From: Chloroflexota bacterium
Lineage (GTDB): Bacteria; Chloroflexota; Anaerolineae; Promineifilales; Promineifilaceae
Direction: 5' to 3'
Length of the DNA: 5,419 bases
NCBI GenBank assembly: GCA_024278255.1
Contig: JAJRTP010000624.1
Coordinates: 1 to 5,419 of the forward strand
Positions 1 through 5,419 of this stretch are shown here, in pieces. The position numbers and the translations under genes were made by a program. Below the pieces are notes generated by a model, which was not told the origin of the DNA, searched no databases, and saw only the letters and a program-made list of their open reading frames with translations. The first letter of the stretch is position 1. Every line of letters begins with the position of its first letter.

Positions 1-1568
1 AAGGAGGCGTTGTCACCAAAGTAAACGTCACTCAGGACGACAGCTTACTGGACAATGATACGGATATAGATACACTGCACGCAAACCTCACCGCCACCCT
101 CCTTACAGCGCCCCAACATGCCAGCGCCCTCACCGTAAATTCAGATGGCACATTCAGCTACACCCACGACGGCAGTGAAACCACCAGCGACAGCTTTACC
201 TACGAAGTGTGTGACAATGATGCCACAACACCCTTATGCGACATCGGTACCGTTACCATCGCTATTAACCCGGTTAATGATCCCCCGGTAGCCAATGACG
301 ATACAGGCGCTATAAGCGAAGGGGAATCTTTACCGATTACGCCCGACGTTACCGACGCTGAAGGCGATACTTTGACAGTGACGCAAATCATTACGCCACC
401 CGCTCACGCTTCTTCCCTGGTCATCAATCCAGACAACACCATAATCTACCAACACGACGGCAATTTATCCATTTCTCCACCTCAAACACAAAGCGATTTT
501 TATGTTTACGAAATTTGTGATGATGGGACACCAAATGAATGTGACACAGCCAGAATAGATATTACCATAACACCAGTGAACGATTCCCCCACGGCCGTAG
601 ATGACAACTATACTTTGGACGAAGCAGCCACCCTTACCGATGACGTAACTGATAACGACTTCGATGAAGAAAATGATGACTTCTTCGTTAAAACCCCTGT
701 CCTTTCACCCCCCACCTATGGCGCCCTCAACCTTACCACCACTGGCGTATTCACCTATACCCACGACGGCAGCGAGAATTTCAGTGACAGTTTCCGCTAC
801 GAACTTTGTCAGACAAGCGACTCCACATTGTGTACCGACGCAACTGTCACCCTGAACATCACCCCTGTCAACGACGCCCCCATTCCTGGCAATGATTTCA
901 TGACCGTGCCCCGCAGCACAACCTCCACCACCTTAAATGGCGGCGCTACCAGCCTGCTGGCCAATGACACCGACCCGGAAAATGACACTCTAACTGTCAC
1001 CACTACCCCTGTCAGCGGCCCGGCCCACGGCTCACTCACCCTGAACGCCGACGGTACATTCAGCTACACGCATGACGACTCTGGCAATGACCCGGACAGT
1101 TTTACTTATGAAGTGTGCGACAATGGGTCTCCTCAAGAATGCTCTACGGCCGTTGTCAACATCACCATTGGCCCTCGCCCCACAACTATTATTTTCCTGC
1201 CAGTCATGCTCAACAACTTCCCCACCGACGAACCCAATAACAATGCCTGCGATGCCTTCCCCATCGGTCTCAACAGCAATTACAATTTCCTCTCCAACGA
1301 TCAGGAAGATTGGTATTCGTTCACCCTATCCAGTGTCAAAACAGTGAACATTATTCTGGAAAATGACACTGCCCAAAACGGTGTGGCCACTCAATTACTG
1401 GTCTATCAAGGGAGTTGTACCGGCATCCAACAAATAGGGCAGGATGGCACTACTAATCAGAACAAATCAGTGCAACTGGCAAACCTGACCCCCGGCACAT
1501 ACTTTGTTCGCGTCTTCAGTTCTCCGATAACAAATACGGGTTATACCCTGAAAGTGAATACACAGTAA
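1..1568 (+). CDS. Secreted/surface protein, cadherin/Ig-like repeats plus PPC domain (5' partial)
   Basis: The reading frame is open from base 3 to the TAA at 1566-1568, giving 521 visible residues; the start lies outside the window. Residues 1-389 form four repeats of about 100 residues, with unit boundaries marked by NPVNDPP, TPVNDSP and TPVNDAP, acidic loops such as NDTDPENDTLTV, and strands such as GTFSYTHD. This is the pattern of bacterial cadherin-like/Ig (tandem-95, VCBS-type) repeats, which are extracellular and usually bind calcium. Residues 394-405 carry a hydrophobic IIFLPVMLNN segment. Residues 409-521 match the bacterial pre-peptidase C-terminal (PPC) beta-sandwich: DEPNNNACDA at the start, QEDWYSFTL, and LTPGTYFVRV near the end. 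PPC domains sit at the end of secreted proteins and are sometimes removed during maturation. No LPXTG, transmembrane anchor or enzyme domain is visible; any catalytic or adhesive domain would be upstream. The family call is confident; the biological role (adhesin, matrix protein, or tail of a secreted enzyme) is open. Confidence 0.9.
   Translation, partial: GGVVTKVNVTQDDSLLDNDTDIDTLHANLTATLLTAPQHASALTVNSDGTFSYTHDGSETTSDSFTYEVCDNDATTPLCDIGTVTIAINPVNDPPVANDDTGAISEGESLPITPDVTDAEGDTLTVTQIITPPAHASSLVINPDNTIIYQHDGNLSISPPQTQSDFYVYEICDDGTPNECDTARIDITITPVNDSPTAVDDNYTLDEAATLTDDVTDNDFDEENDDFFVKTPVLSPPTYGALNLTTTGVFTYTHDGSENFSDSFRYELCQTSDSTLCTDATVTLNITPVNDAPIPGNDFMTVPRSTTSTTLNGGATSLLANDTDPENDTLTVTTTPVSGPAHGSLTLNADGTFSYTHDDSGNDPDSFTYEVCDNGSPQECSTAVVNITIGPRPTTIIFLPVMLNNFPTDEPNNNACDAFPIGLNSNYNFLSNDQEDWYSFTLSSVKTVNIILENDTAQNGVATQLLVYQGSCTGIQQIGQDGTTNQNKSVQLANLTPGTYFVRVFSSPITNTGYTLKVNTQ
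3..1169 (+). repeat. Four tandem ~100-residue Ig/cadherin-like coding repeats
   Basis: Units are approximately 3-266 (incomplete at its 5' end), 267-569, 570-860 and 861-1169. Each ends in a YE(V/I/L)C segment followed by a second cysteine 8-9 residues later, then a beta strand leading into the next PVND boundary. Units 1 and 4 are the most alike, also in DNA (around 148-217 and 1051-1127). Unit 2 is the most diverged: it has lost the NDxD loop and has an insertion around its YQHDGN strand. The protein outside the window probably contains more units. Confidence 0.85.
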
Positions 1569-1581
1569 TGTGTTAATGTAG

Positions 1582-1624
1582 AATCGGGCAATCGAATGAT
1601 TCGATTGCCCGATTTCTTGTTTTT
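1582..1624 (+). terminator. Intrinsic terminator between convergent genes
   Basis: A perfect 15-bp inverted repeat, AATCGGGCAATCGAA at 1582-1596 and its complement at 1600-1614, surrounds a 3-base TGA loop. It is followed by a T-rich run to 1624 (TCTTGTTTTT). It begins 13 bases after the stop of the + strand repeat protein, so it should end that transcript. The dehydrogenase on the - strand stops at 1623, so the same hairpin is also the first structure its transcript meets. In that direction the tail is poor in T, so termination there would be weaker. Confidence 0.85.
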
Positions 1625-2771
1625 ACAAATTCAAAATATGCCGGGCAATGACCAGGCGTTGAATCTCGCTGGTACCTTCGCCAATAGTCATCAGTCGGGT
1701 ATCCCGGTACATACGCTCCACTTCAAACTCGCTGCTGTAACCGTAACCGCCATGAATCTGGATGGCGTTGCGGCAGACACGTTCGCTCACTTCCGTAGCA
1801 AAAAGTTTGGCCATGGCCGCTTCCTGGGTGTACGGCCGTCCCCATCCCCTTAACCACGCCGCCCAATACACCATCAACCGGGCCGCTTGCAGCTCCGTCG
1901 CCGCATCCGCCAGCATCCATTGGATGGCCTGGTGATGGGCAATCGTCTTACCAAACGTCTGCCGCTCCTCAGCATATTTAATCGCCTCTTCATACGCCGC
2001 CTGACCGATGCCTAAAGCCAGCGCCCCAATGCCTACCCGGCCGCTGTCCAGCGTAGCCAGCGTTTGCTGCAAACCGCGGCCTACCTCACCCACCACATTC
2101 TCCAGAGGCACCCGCACCTCATCAAACGTAACAGCGTGCGTAGGCGATCCTTTCAAGCCCATCTTCTTCTCCGGCGCGCCAATGGTAATGCCCGGTGTAT
2201 CCGAGGGAACCAGAATATGGCTCAGGGAATGGCTGCCCCCAGCCTGATCCGTGCGGCACAGAACGACCATCACGTCAGAAATAGAGGCGTTAGTCATCCA
2301 CATTTTGGCCCCGTCAATAATCCAGGAATCGCCTTCCACAACGGCCGTCGTCCGCACACCCCCCTGCAAATCTGAACCCGCCCCCGGTTCCGTCAAAGAC
2401 AGGCAGCCCAGCTTCCCCCGGCCAGTGGCTAAATCCGGCAGCCACTGTTCCTTCAGCGCCTCCGATCCAAAATTAACAATCGGCCCCAGCGCCAGCCCGT
2501 TGTGCGCCGCGACTGCCAGCGCCGTAGAGGCGCAGCCCCAACCCAGTTCCTCCACCGCAATGGCTACGCTGATGGCGTCCAATTCTGCCCCGCCATATTT
2601 CTCCGGCACTTCTAGCCCCAGCAGCCCCATCGGCCCCATTTTCTTGACGGCCGTCCAGTTAAACTCCCCCGTTTCATCCGTATGCCGGGCCATCGGCCGC
2701 AGTTCCTTAAAGACAAAATCATGCACAATATGCTTAAACTCACGCTGTTCTTCAGTCAGTTGAAAATCCAT
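1623..2771 (-). CDS. Acyl-CoA dehydrogenase (FAD-dependent)
   Basis: This 382-residue protein is full length for the acyl-CoA dehydrogenase family (usually about 380). It would oxidise an acyl-CoA thioester to the 2,3-enoyl-CoA using FAD and pass electrons to electron-transferring flavoprotein, as in beta-oxidation or branched-chain amino acid breakdown. The N-terminal helical domain begins MDFQLTEEQREF. The FAD/substrate segment LTEPGAGSD is at residues 126-134 and WMTN at 158-161, both in the middle beta domain. RQTFG (270-274) and QIHGGYGY (338-345) are FAD-contact motifs of the C-terminal domain. The catalytic base is expected to be Glu365 in GEGTSEIQR, the position used by short- and medium-chain enzymes. 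ATG at 2771 is preferred because AAGGAG lies 5 bases upstream and family homology starts there. Chain-length or branched-chain specificity cannot be read reliably. The gene lies 92 bases after the peptidase gene and may have its own translation control. Confidence 0.95.
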   Translation of the reverse strand: MDFQLTEEQREFKHIVHDFVFKELRPMARHTDETGEFNWTAVKKMGPMGLLGLEVPEKYGGAELDAISVAIAVEELGWGCASTALAVAAHNGLALGPIVNFGSEALKEQWLPDLATGRGKLGCLSLTEPGAGSDLQGGVRTTAVVEGDSWIIDGAKMWMTNASISDVMVVLCRTDQAGGSHSLSHILVPSDTPGITIGAPEKKMGLKGSPTHAVTFDEVRVPLENVVGEVGRGLQQTLATLDSGRVGIGALALGIGQAAYEEAIKYAEERQTFGKTIAHHQAIQWMLADAATELQAARLMVYWAAWLRGWGRPYTQEAAMAKLFATEVSERVCRNAIQIHGGYGYSSEFEVERMYRDTRLMTIGEGTSEIQRLVIARHILNL

Positions 2772-2776
2772 GGTTA

Positions 2777-2782
2777 CTCCTT
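2777..2782 (-). promoter_or_regulatory. Shine-Dalgarno site of the acyl-CoA dehydrogenase
   Basis: On the - strand, AAGGAG stands 5 bases before the ATG at 2771. It decides the start: the frame stays open further upstream to a TTG at 2828, but that extension reads through the octamer repeats and adds 19 residues unlike the family. Confidence 0.85.
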
Positions 2783-2786
2783 GATG

Positions 2787-2857
2787 TAATTGGGTAATTG
2801 GTAATTGAGTAACTGGGTAATTACCCAATTACCCAATTACCCAGTTACTCAATTACT
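2787..2857. repeat. Octamer repeats arranged as a long inverted repeat (hairpin)
   Basis: The gap between peptidase and dehydrogenase consists almost entirely of variants of TAATTGGG. Four units point one way (2787-2794, a 7-base version 2795-2801, 2802-2809, 2810-2817). They are followed by the opposite orientation as three exact AATTACCC units (2819-2842) and two variant units to 2857. The arms 2801-2822 and 2835-2856 are perfectly complementary over 22 bp, including the shared deviations (GAG for GGG, AAC for AAT), around a 12-base loop. In the mRNA the hairpin would end 18 bases before the Shine-Dalgarno site of the dehydrogenase. It has no T-run, so it is not a typical terminator. It could be an mRNA processing or stability element, or simply a mobile-like intergenic repeat. 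Confidence 0.9.
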
Positions 2858-2863
2858 TCTCTT

Positions 2864-4048
2864 CTAATACCCTGCCGCCGCCAACGTCAGCAGCAGCAGT
2901 TGGCTCATCCCTGCCGCCAGATATTGCGTGTCCAGGTACTCGTCCAGGCGGTGGGCGTTGTTAGATTCGGTCAGGCCAACGCACACGGCCGTATACCCCA
3001 AACTGAGCGGGATATTGGCGTCGGTGCTGCTGGTGATGAAATGGGGATACGGCCGTCCCACAAAGCGCAGCGCCACCTCCGCCCACTGCACCAGCGGCGT
3101 ATCCGCCGGAATGCCGCCGGCCGGCCGGTTGCCAATCATCTCCATCGTCACCGAAACCTGGGGCAGCCGGGCAAACTGCTGCACCAACGCCACCACCGCC
3201 GCCACCAAATCCGCCAGCGCCGCCGAATCTTCCGAGCGCAAATCCAGCAGCAGGCTGGCCTCCTGGGCAATCGTGTTGATAGACGTACCGCCTTCAATCA
3301 CGCCCACGTTATACGTCGTCTTGGGTTGGCGCGGCGGCTGCAATTCGTCAAGCGCCGTAATCAACCGCCCCAGCACGTGGATAGCGCTGGTCTGGCCAAA
3401 ATTACCCCAGGAATGCCCGCCCGGCGTCTCCACCTGGATGCGGTAACGCTGCACGCCAATGCCGCGGTGGGAAATCTGGCCGTACAAGCCGCCTTCCACC
3501 ACAATGTAGGTGGCCTCCCCGCCAAACCGTTCCACGACCCGCCGCATCCCCCGCAAATCGCCCAGCCCCTCTTCCCCCACATTGGCCACAAACCAGATGT
3601 CGGCCGGGCATTGTAAATCGTATTCGGCCACTGTCTGCGCCAAAGTCAAAATACCGGCGACCCCGGCGGAGTTATCGCCAATACCGGGGCCATGAATGGT
3701 ACGGCCGTTACGCTGCACCGTCAGATCAGTCCCGGCGGGAAACACTGTGTCACTATGCGCAGAAATAACAACAGGATGAGGGGATGTGCCCTGCGGTTGC
3801 CGGGCTTGGTGAGAGGATGAGGGGATACGGCCGTACACATTATGCAGTTCATCCTGGGTCACGTCTTGCAAACCCAACGCTTCAAACTGCGCCTGGATAA
3901 ACGCCGCCCGCTCTGCCTCCTGAAAGGTAGGTGCGGCAATTTGTTGGATGGCAATGGTCAAATCTGCTATTTGGGGGATACGGCCGTCAAAATCAGCCAA
4001 CGCCCTCTGCACCCGGCGATCCTGGGCAATCTTGTTAATTCGATTCAT
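2864..4048 (-). CDS. M20-family zinc metallopeptidase
   Basis: This 394-residue protein has the two-zinc M20 (carboxypeptidase G2 / peptidase T-like) layout, a family of cytoplasmic exopeptidases and amidohydrolases. The catalytic domain shows SAHSDTV (metal ligand His98, Asp100), GIGDNSAG (bridging Asp125), GEEG (general base Glu159, ligand Glu160), Glu185 in VVEGG, and His366 in SNNAHR. PGGHSWGNFG around His212 belongs to the inserted dimerisation domain at about 195-305; this His is the conserved one completing the active site. All expected metal ligands are present, so the enzyme should be active; substrate is unknown. The ATG at 4048 starts 4 bases after the stop of the small upstream gene, with only a weak GGGA ribosome site, which suggests translational coupling. 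A linker at residues 77-92 (rich in Ser, Gln, Pro, His) precedes the SAHSDT motif and carries a DNA direct repeat. The gene contains four ACGGCCGT palindromes. Confidence 0.93.
   Translation of the reverse strand: MNRINKIAQDRRVQRALADFDGRIPQIADLTIAIQQIAAPTFQEAERAAFIQAQFEALGLQDVTQDELHNVYGRIPSSSHQARQPQGTSPHPVVISAHSDTVFPAGTDLTVQRNGRTIHGPGIGDNSAGVAGILTLAQTVAEYDLQCPADIWFVANVGEEGLGDLRGMRRVVERFGGEATYIVVEGGLYGQISHRGIGVQRYRIQVETPGGHSWGNFGQTSAIHVLGRLITALDELQPPRQPKTTYNVGVIEGGTSINTIAQEASLLLDLRSEDSAALADLVAAVVALVQQFARLPQVSVTMEMIGNRPAGGIPADTPLVQWAEVALRFVGRPYPHFITSSTDANIPLSLGYTAVCVGLTESNNAHRLDEYLDTQYLAAGMSQLLLLTLAAAGY
3773..3826. repeat. Pair of 13-bp direct repeats inside the peptidase gene
   Basis: AGGATGAGGGGAT occurs at 3773-3785 and again at 3814-3826 on the + strand, 41 bases apart. 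The copies encode different residues (ISPHP-region TSPHP at 88-92 and IPSSS at 75-79) because they are read in different frames. They bracket the low-complexity linker in front of the SAHSDT zinc motif. The second copy runs directly into an ACGGCCGT palindrome. Confidence 0.8.
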
Positions 4049-4052
4049 GGAG

Positions 4053-4253
4053 CTATCCCAACGGCCGTATCATCAAAATGCCAATCAAACTGATAACCAG
4101 CCCCAGGTGCAAGAAAAAATTCGAGTCTACCAACCAATTACCGGGGAAAAACTGCAAAATCCAGTTTAAAATAATCAACCCAATCCCCACCAACGGCAAT
4201 AAGCCAGGATATTTGCTGATGAAATCGCCCAAATTATCAATAAATTTATTCAT
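4053..4253 (-). CDS. Small two-helix membrane protein, unknown function
   Basis: A 66-residue protein with ATG at 4253 and TAG at 4053-4055. After a polar N-terminus (about residues 1-16) it has two hydrophobic segments, roughly LLPLVGIGLIILNWILQFF (18-36) and FFLHLGLVISLIGILMI (46-62), joined by a short PGNWLVDSN loop. It is therefore probably a hairpin in the cytoplasmic membrane. I do not recognise the family and assign no function. Reasons to believe it is real: a clean ATG, hydrophobic segments with sensible boundaries, same direction as the neighbours, and a stop codon only 4 bases before the peptidase ATG. Its ribosome site is weak (GGA 8 bases upstream). It is noticeably richer in A and T than the flanking genes. 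Its last codons contain an ACGGCCGT palindrome, read as Arg-Pro. Confidence 0.7.
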   Translation of the reverse strand: MNKFIDNLGDFISKYPGLLPLVGIGLIILNWILQFFPGNWLVDSNFFLHLGLVISLIGILMIRPLG

Positions 4254-4289
4254 GCTCTGTGTCCATAGCTAACCGGCTAAAATCATCCA

Positions 4290-4349
4290 ACCGCAAAGGA
4301 CGCGAAGAGCGCAAAGATTTTTTCTTCTCATCTTGGCGATCTTTGCGGT
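4290..4349. repeat. Imperfect inverted repeat of 9-bp CGCAAAGAT-like units
   Basis: Three consecutive units CGCAAAGGA, CGCGAAGAG and CGCAAAGAT occupy 4292-4318. Two units of the same family lie in reverse orientation at 4330-4347. The outer arms 4290-4308 and 4331-4349 pair at 16 of 19 positions (the outermost 9 perfectly, ACCGCAAAG). The repeat begins 18 bases after the hflX stop codon and lies before the small membrane gene. It could act as a 3' end or processing hairpin of the hflX transcript, but no T-run follows it. Similar ACCGCAAAG-type intergenic repeats are, from memory, dispersed in several bacterial phyla, so I read it as a copy of an interspersed family. Confidence 0.75.
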
Positions 4350-4367
4350 AAAATTCTCCAACCATCC

Positions 4368-5419
4368 TCACACCAAATACGGCGCAAAATAAGGCACCAA
4401 CCGCTCCGGTAAACGCCCAAAAATCTTCACCCCATCGCCGCAATGCTCCTCACTGTCCACCTGACCTCGTTCATACAGCAAAGAAATCAAATCGCCGCGA
4501 TCATACGGCAGCAGCACTTCAATCCGTTGCAAATATCGGGCCATCGCCGCCTCAATCACCGCCAGCAAATTCTCCAGCCCTTCCCCCGTCACCGCCGAAA
4601 CCGGCACGGCCGGATGCTGCAACTCCAGATTCGCCAGGGGGTCCGCCCCTTCCGGCAATAAATCAATCTTATTCAAGGCAATCACCTGCGGCAAATCCTC
4701 TACTTCCAGTTCCGCCAGCGTGTCCTCCACCGCATCCAATTGGGCCAGGGCATTGGGATGGATCACATCCACCACATGCAAAATCATATCCGCCTCGATA
4801 ATTTCCTCCAGCGTCGCCCGGAATGCGACTATAATATCATGCGGCAATTTTTGAATAAATCCCACCGTATCCGTAAACAACACCTCCTGACCGCCAGACA
4901 ACGTCACTTTGCGCGTCGTGGGGTCCAGCGTGGCAAACAACATATCCGCCGACAGCACATCCGCCTGGCTGATCTTGTTGAGGAGGGTAGACTTCCCGGC
5001 ATTGGTGTAACCGACAATCGCCACGACCTTCAATTCCGTTTGCTGCCGCTTGGCCCGATGCCGCTCTCGATGGGAACGTACCTGGTCCAAATCGCGCTTG
5101 ATGCGCTTGATACGCCGGTTGATTTCCCGCCGGTCAGATTCCAACTGCGTCTCACCTGGCCCGCGCAAACCGACGCCGCCATTTTGCCCGCCGTCGCGGC
5201 CGCCGGCCTGCCGGGCCAGATGGGTCCACAGGCGCGTCAGACGGGGCACGCGGTATTCCAGTTGGGCCAACTCTACTTGCAGCTTGCCTTCACGGGTTTG
5301 GGCGTGTTGGGCAAAAATGTCCAAAATGAGCGCTGTACGGTCTACCACCTTGATCTCTTCGCCAAACTCTTTCTCCAGCTCGCGTTGGTGGCGCGGGTTC
5401 AATTCATCGTCAAAGATGA
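4368..5419 (-). CDS. hflX: GTPase HflX (5' partial)
   Basis: The 349 visible residues end at the TGA at 4368-4370; the frame continues past the right edge, so the missing part is the first portion of the N-terminal domain (the family is usually about 400-440 residues). HflX is a ribosome-binding GTPase that splits stalled ribosomes and associates with the large subunit. In visible numbering, the signature GPGETQLE is at 86-93, followed by a long basic helical stretch (about 94-130). The GTPase motifs are GYTNAGKST (G1, 136-144), ATLDPTTR (G2, 162-169), DTVGF (G3, 183-187), NKID (G4, 249-252) and SAVTGEG (G5, 274-280). The start region IFDDELNPRHQRELEK continues HflX homology beyond the TTG at 5402, so that TTG is not the start. 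All nucleotide-binding motifs are intact. No ACGGCCGT palindrome occurs in it, unlike the other four genes. Confidence 0.97.
   Translation of the reverse strand, partial: IFDDELNPRHQRELEKEFGEEIKVVDRTALILDIFAQHAQTREGKLQVELAQLEYRVPRLTRLWTHLARQAGGRDGGQNGGVGLRGPGETQLESDRREINRRIKRIKRDLDQVRSHRERHRAKRQQTELKVVAIVGYTNAGKSTLLNKISQADVLSADMLFATLDPTTRKVTLSGGQEVLFTDTVGFIQKLPHDIIVAFRATLEEIIEADMILHVVDVIHPNALAQLDAVEDTLAELEVEDLPQVIALNKIDLLPEGADPLANLELQHPAVPVSAVTGEGLENLLAVIEAAMARYLQRIEVLLPYDRGDLISLLYERGQVDSEEHCGDGVKIFGRLPERLVPYFAPYLV

Larger units (their letters stand above)
591..4068. repeat. Dispersed palindrome ACGGCCGT, 11 copies
   Basis: Exact copies start at 591, 1146, 1832, 2341, 2647, 2985, 3049, 3701, 3827, 3980 and 4061, each 8 bp. 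Two lie in the repeat-protein gene, three in the dehydrogenase gene, five in the peptidase gene (2985, 3049, 3701, 3827, 3980) and one at the end of the small membrane gene. They are read as Thr-Ala-Val five times, Arg-Pro three times and Gly-Arg three times, so no single codon pair or peptide motif explains them. Near-misses also occur (for example ACGGCCGG in hflX). Confidence 0.9.

Noticed and set aside
207..209. GTG at 207 as the start of the repeat protein.
   Set aside because: The frame is open upstream to base 3 and the upstream residues complete the first Ig-like repeat.
2251..2763. A 170-codon open frame on the + strand inside the dehydrogenase gene.
   Set aside because: Low-complexity Ser/Pro/Ala composition typical of an antisense shadow of a high-GC gene.
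2772..2828. A 19-residue N-terminal extension of the acyl-CoA dehydrogenase from a TTG at 2828.
   Set aside because: It reads through the octamer repeats, has no family homology, and the ATG at 2771 has a strong Shine-Dalgarno site.
2787..2857. Possible CRISPR array.
   Set aside because: Units are 8 bases, contiguous and in both orientations, with no spacers.
3117..3128. Perfect 12-bp palindrome of three CCGG units.
   Set aside because: A single GC-rich stretch that encodes ordinary peptidase residues (Arg-Pro-Ala-Gly region); no second copy seen.
2900..3616. A 238-codon open frame on the + strand inside the peptidase gene.
   Set aside because: It is rich in Arg, His and Gln in the way expected of an antisense shadow, while the opposite strand has full M20 motifs.
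4246..4443. A 65-codon reading on the - strand overlapping the end of hflX.
   Set aside because: It shares bases with the hflX tail in another frame and its second half is translation of the 9-bp repeat; the hflX frame is clearly the real one.

Overview
The window holds ordinary bacterial protein-coding DNA at moderately high GC. One gene on the + strand, cut by the left edge, converges on a block of four co-directional genes on the - strand, the first of which is cut by the right edge. I infer a Chloroflexota-like (Anaerolineae/Ardenticatenia-type) bacterium. The reasons are soft: a secreted repeat protein with a short FLPVMLNN segment before its C-terminal domain, and several short interspersed repeat families between genes. 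No rRNA, tRNA or marker gene in the window settles the taxonomy.

Left part (1-1622): the 3' end of a large secreted or surface protein. It has four visible cadherin/Ig-like repeats of about 100 residues and a bacterial pre-peptidase C-terminal (PPC) domain. A strong stem-loop with a T-rich tail follows and also separates it from the converging gene.

Right part, read leftwards from 5419: hflX (ribosome-associated GTPase, 5' end outside the window); a gap with an imperfect inverted repeat built of 9-bp units; a 66-codon two-helix membrane protein; an M20-family zinc peptidase starting 4 bases after it; a 92-base gap filled by octamer repeats arranged as a 22-bp hairpin; and an acyl-CoA dehydrogenase with a clear Shine-Dalgarno sequence. 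The small protein and the peptidase look like one transcription unit. HflX and the dehydrogenase are in the same direction but separated by repeat-filled gaps, so co-transcription is uncertain. The products do not form an obvious single pathway (translation/ribosome rescue, peptide hydrolysis, fatty-acid or branched-chain acyl-CoA oxidation).

The most interesting signal is not a gene. The palindromic octamer ACGGCCGT occurs 11 times between 591 and 4068, in four genes, both gene orientations and all three reading frames. My rough composition estimate predicts about 0.1 copies. This resembles the behaviour of the cyanobacterial HIP1 palindrome but with a different sequence. I see no defence system, CRISPR array, transposase or integrase.
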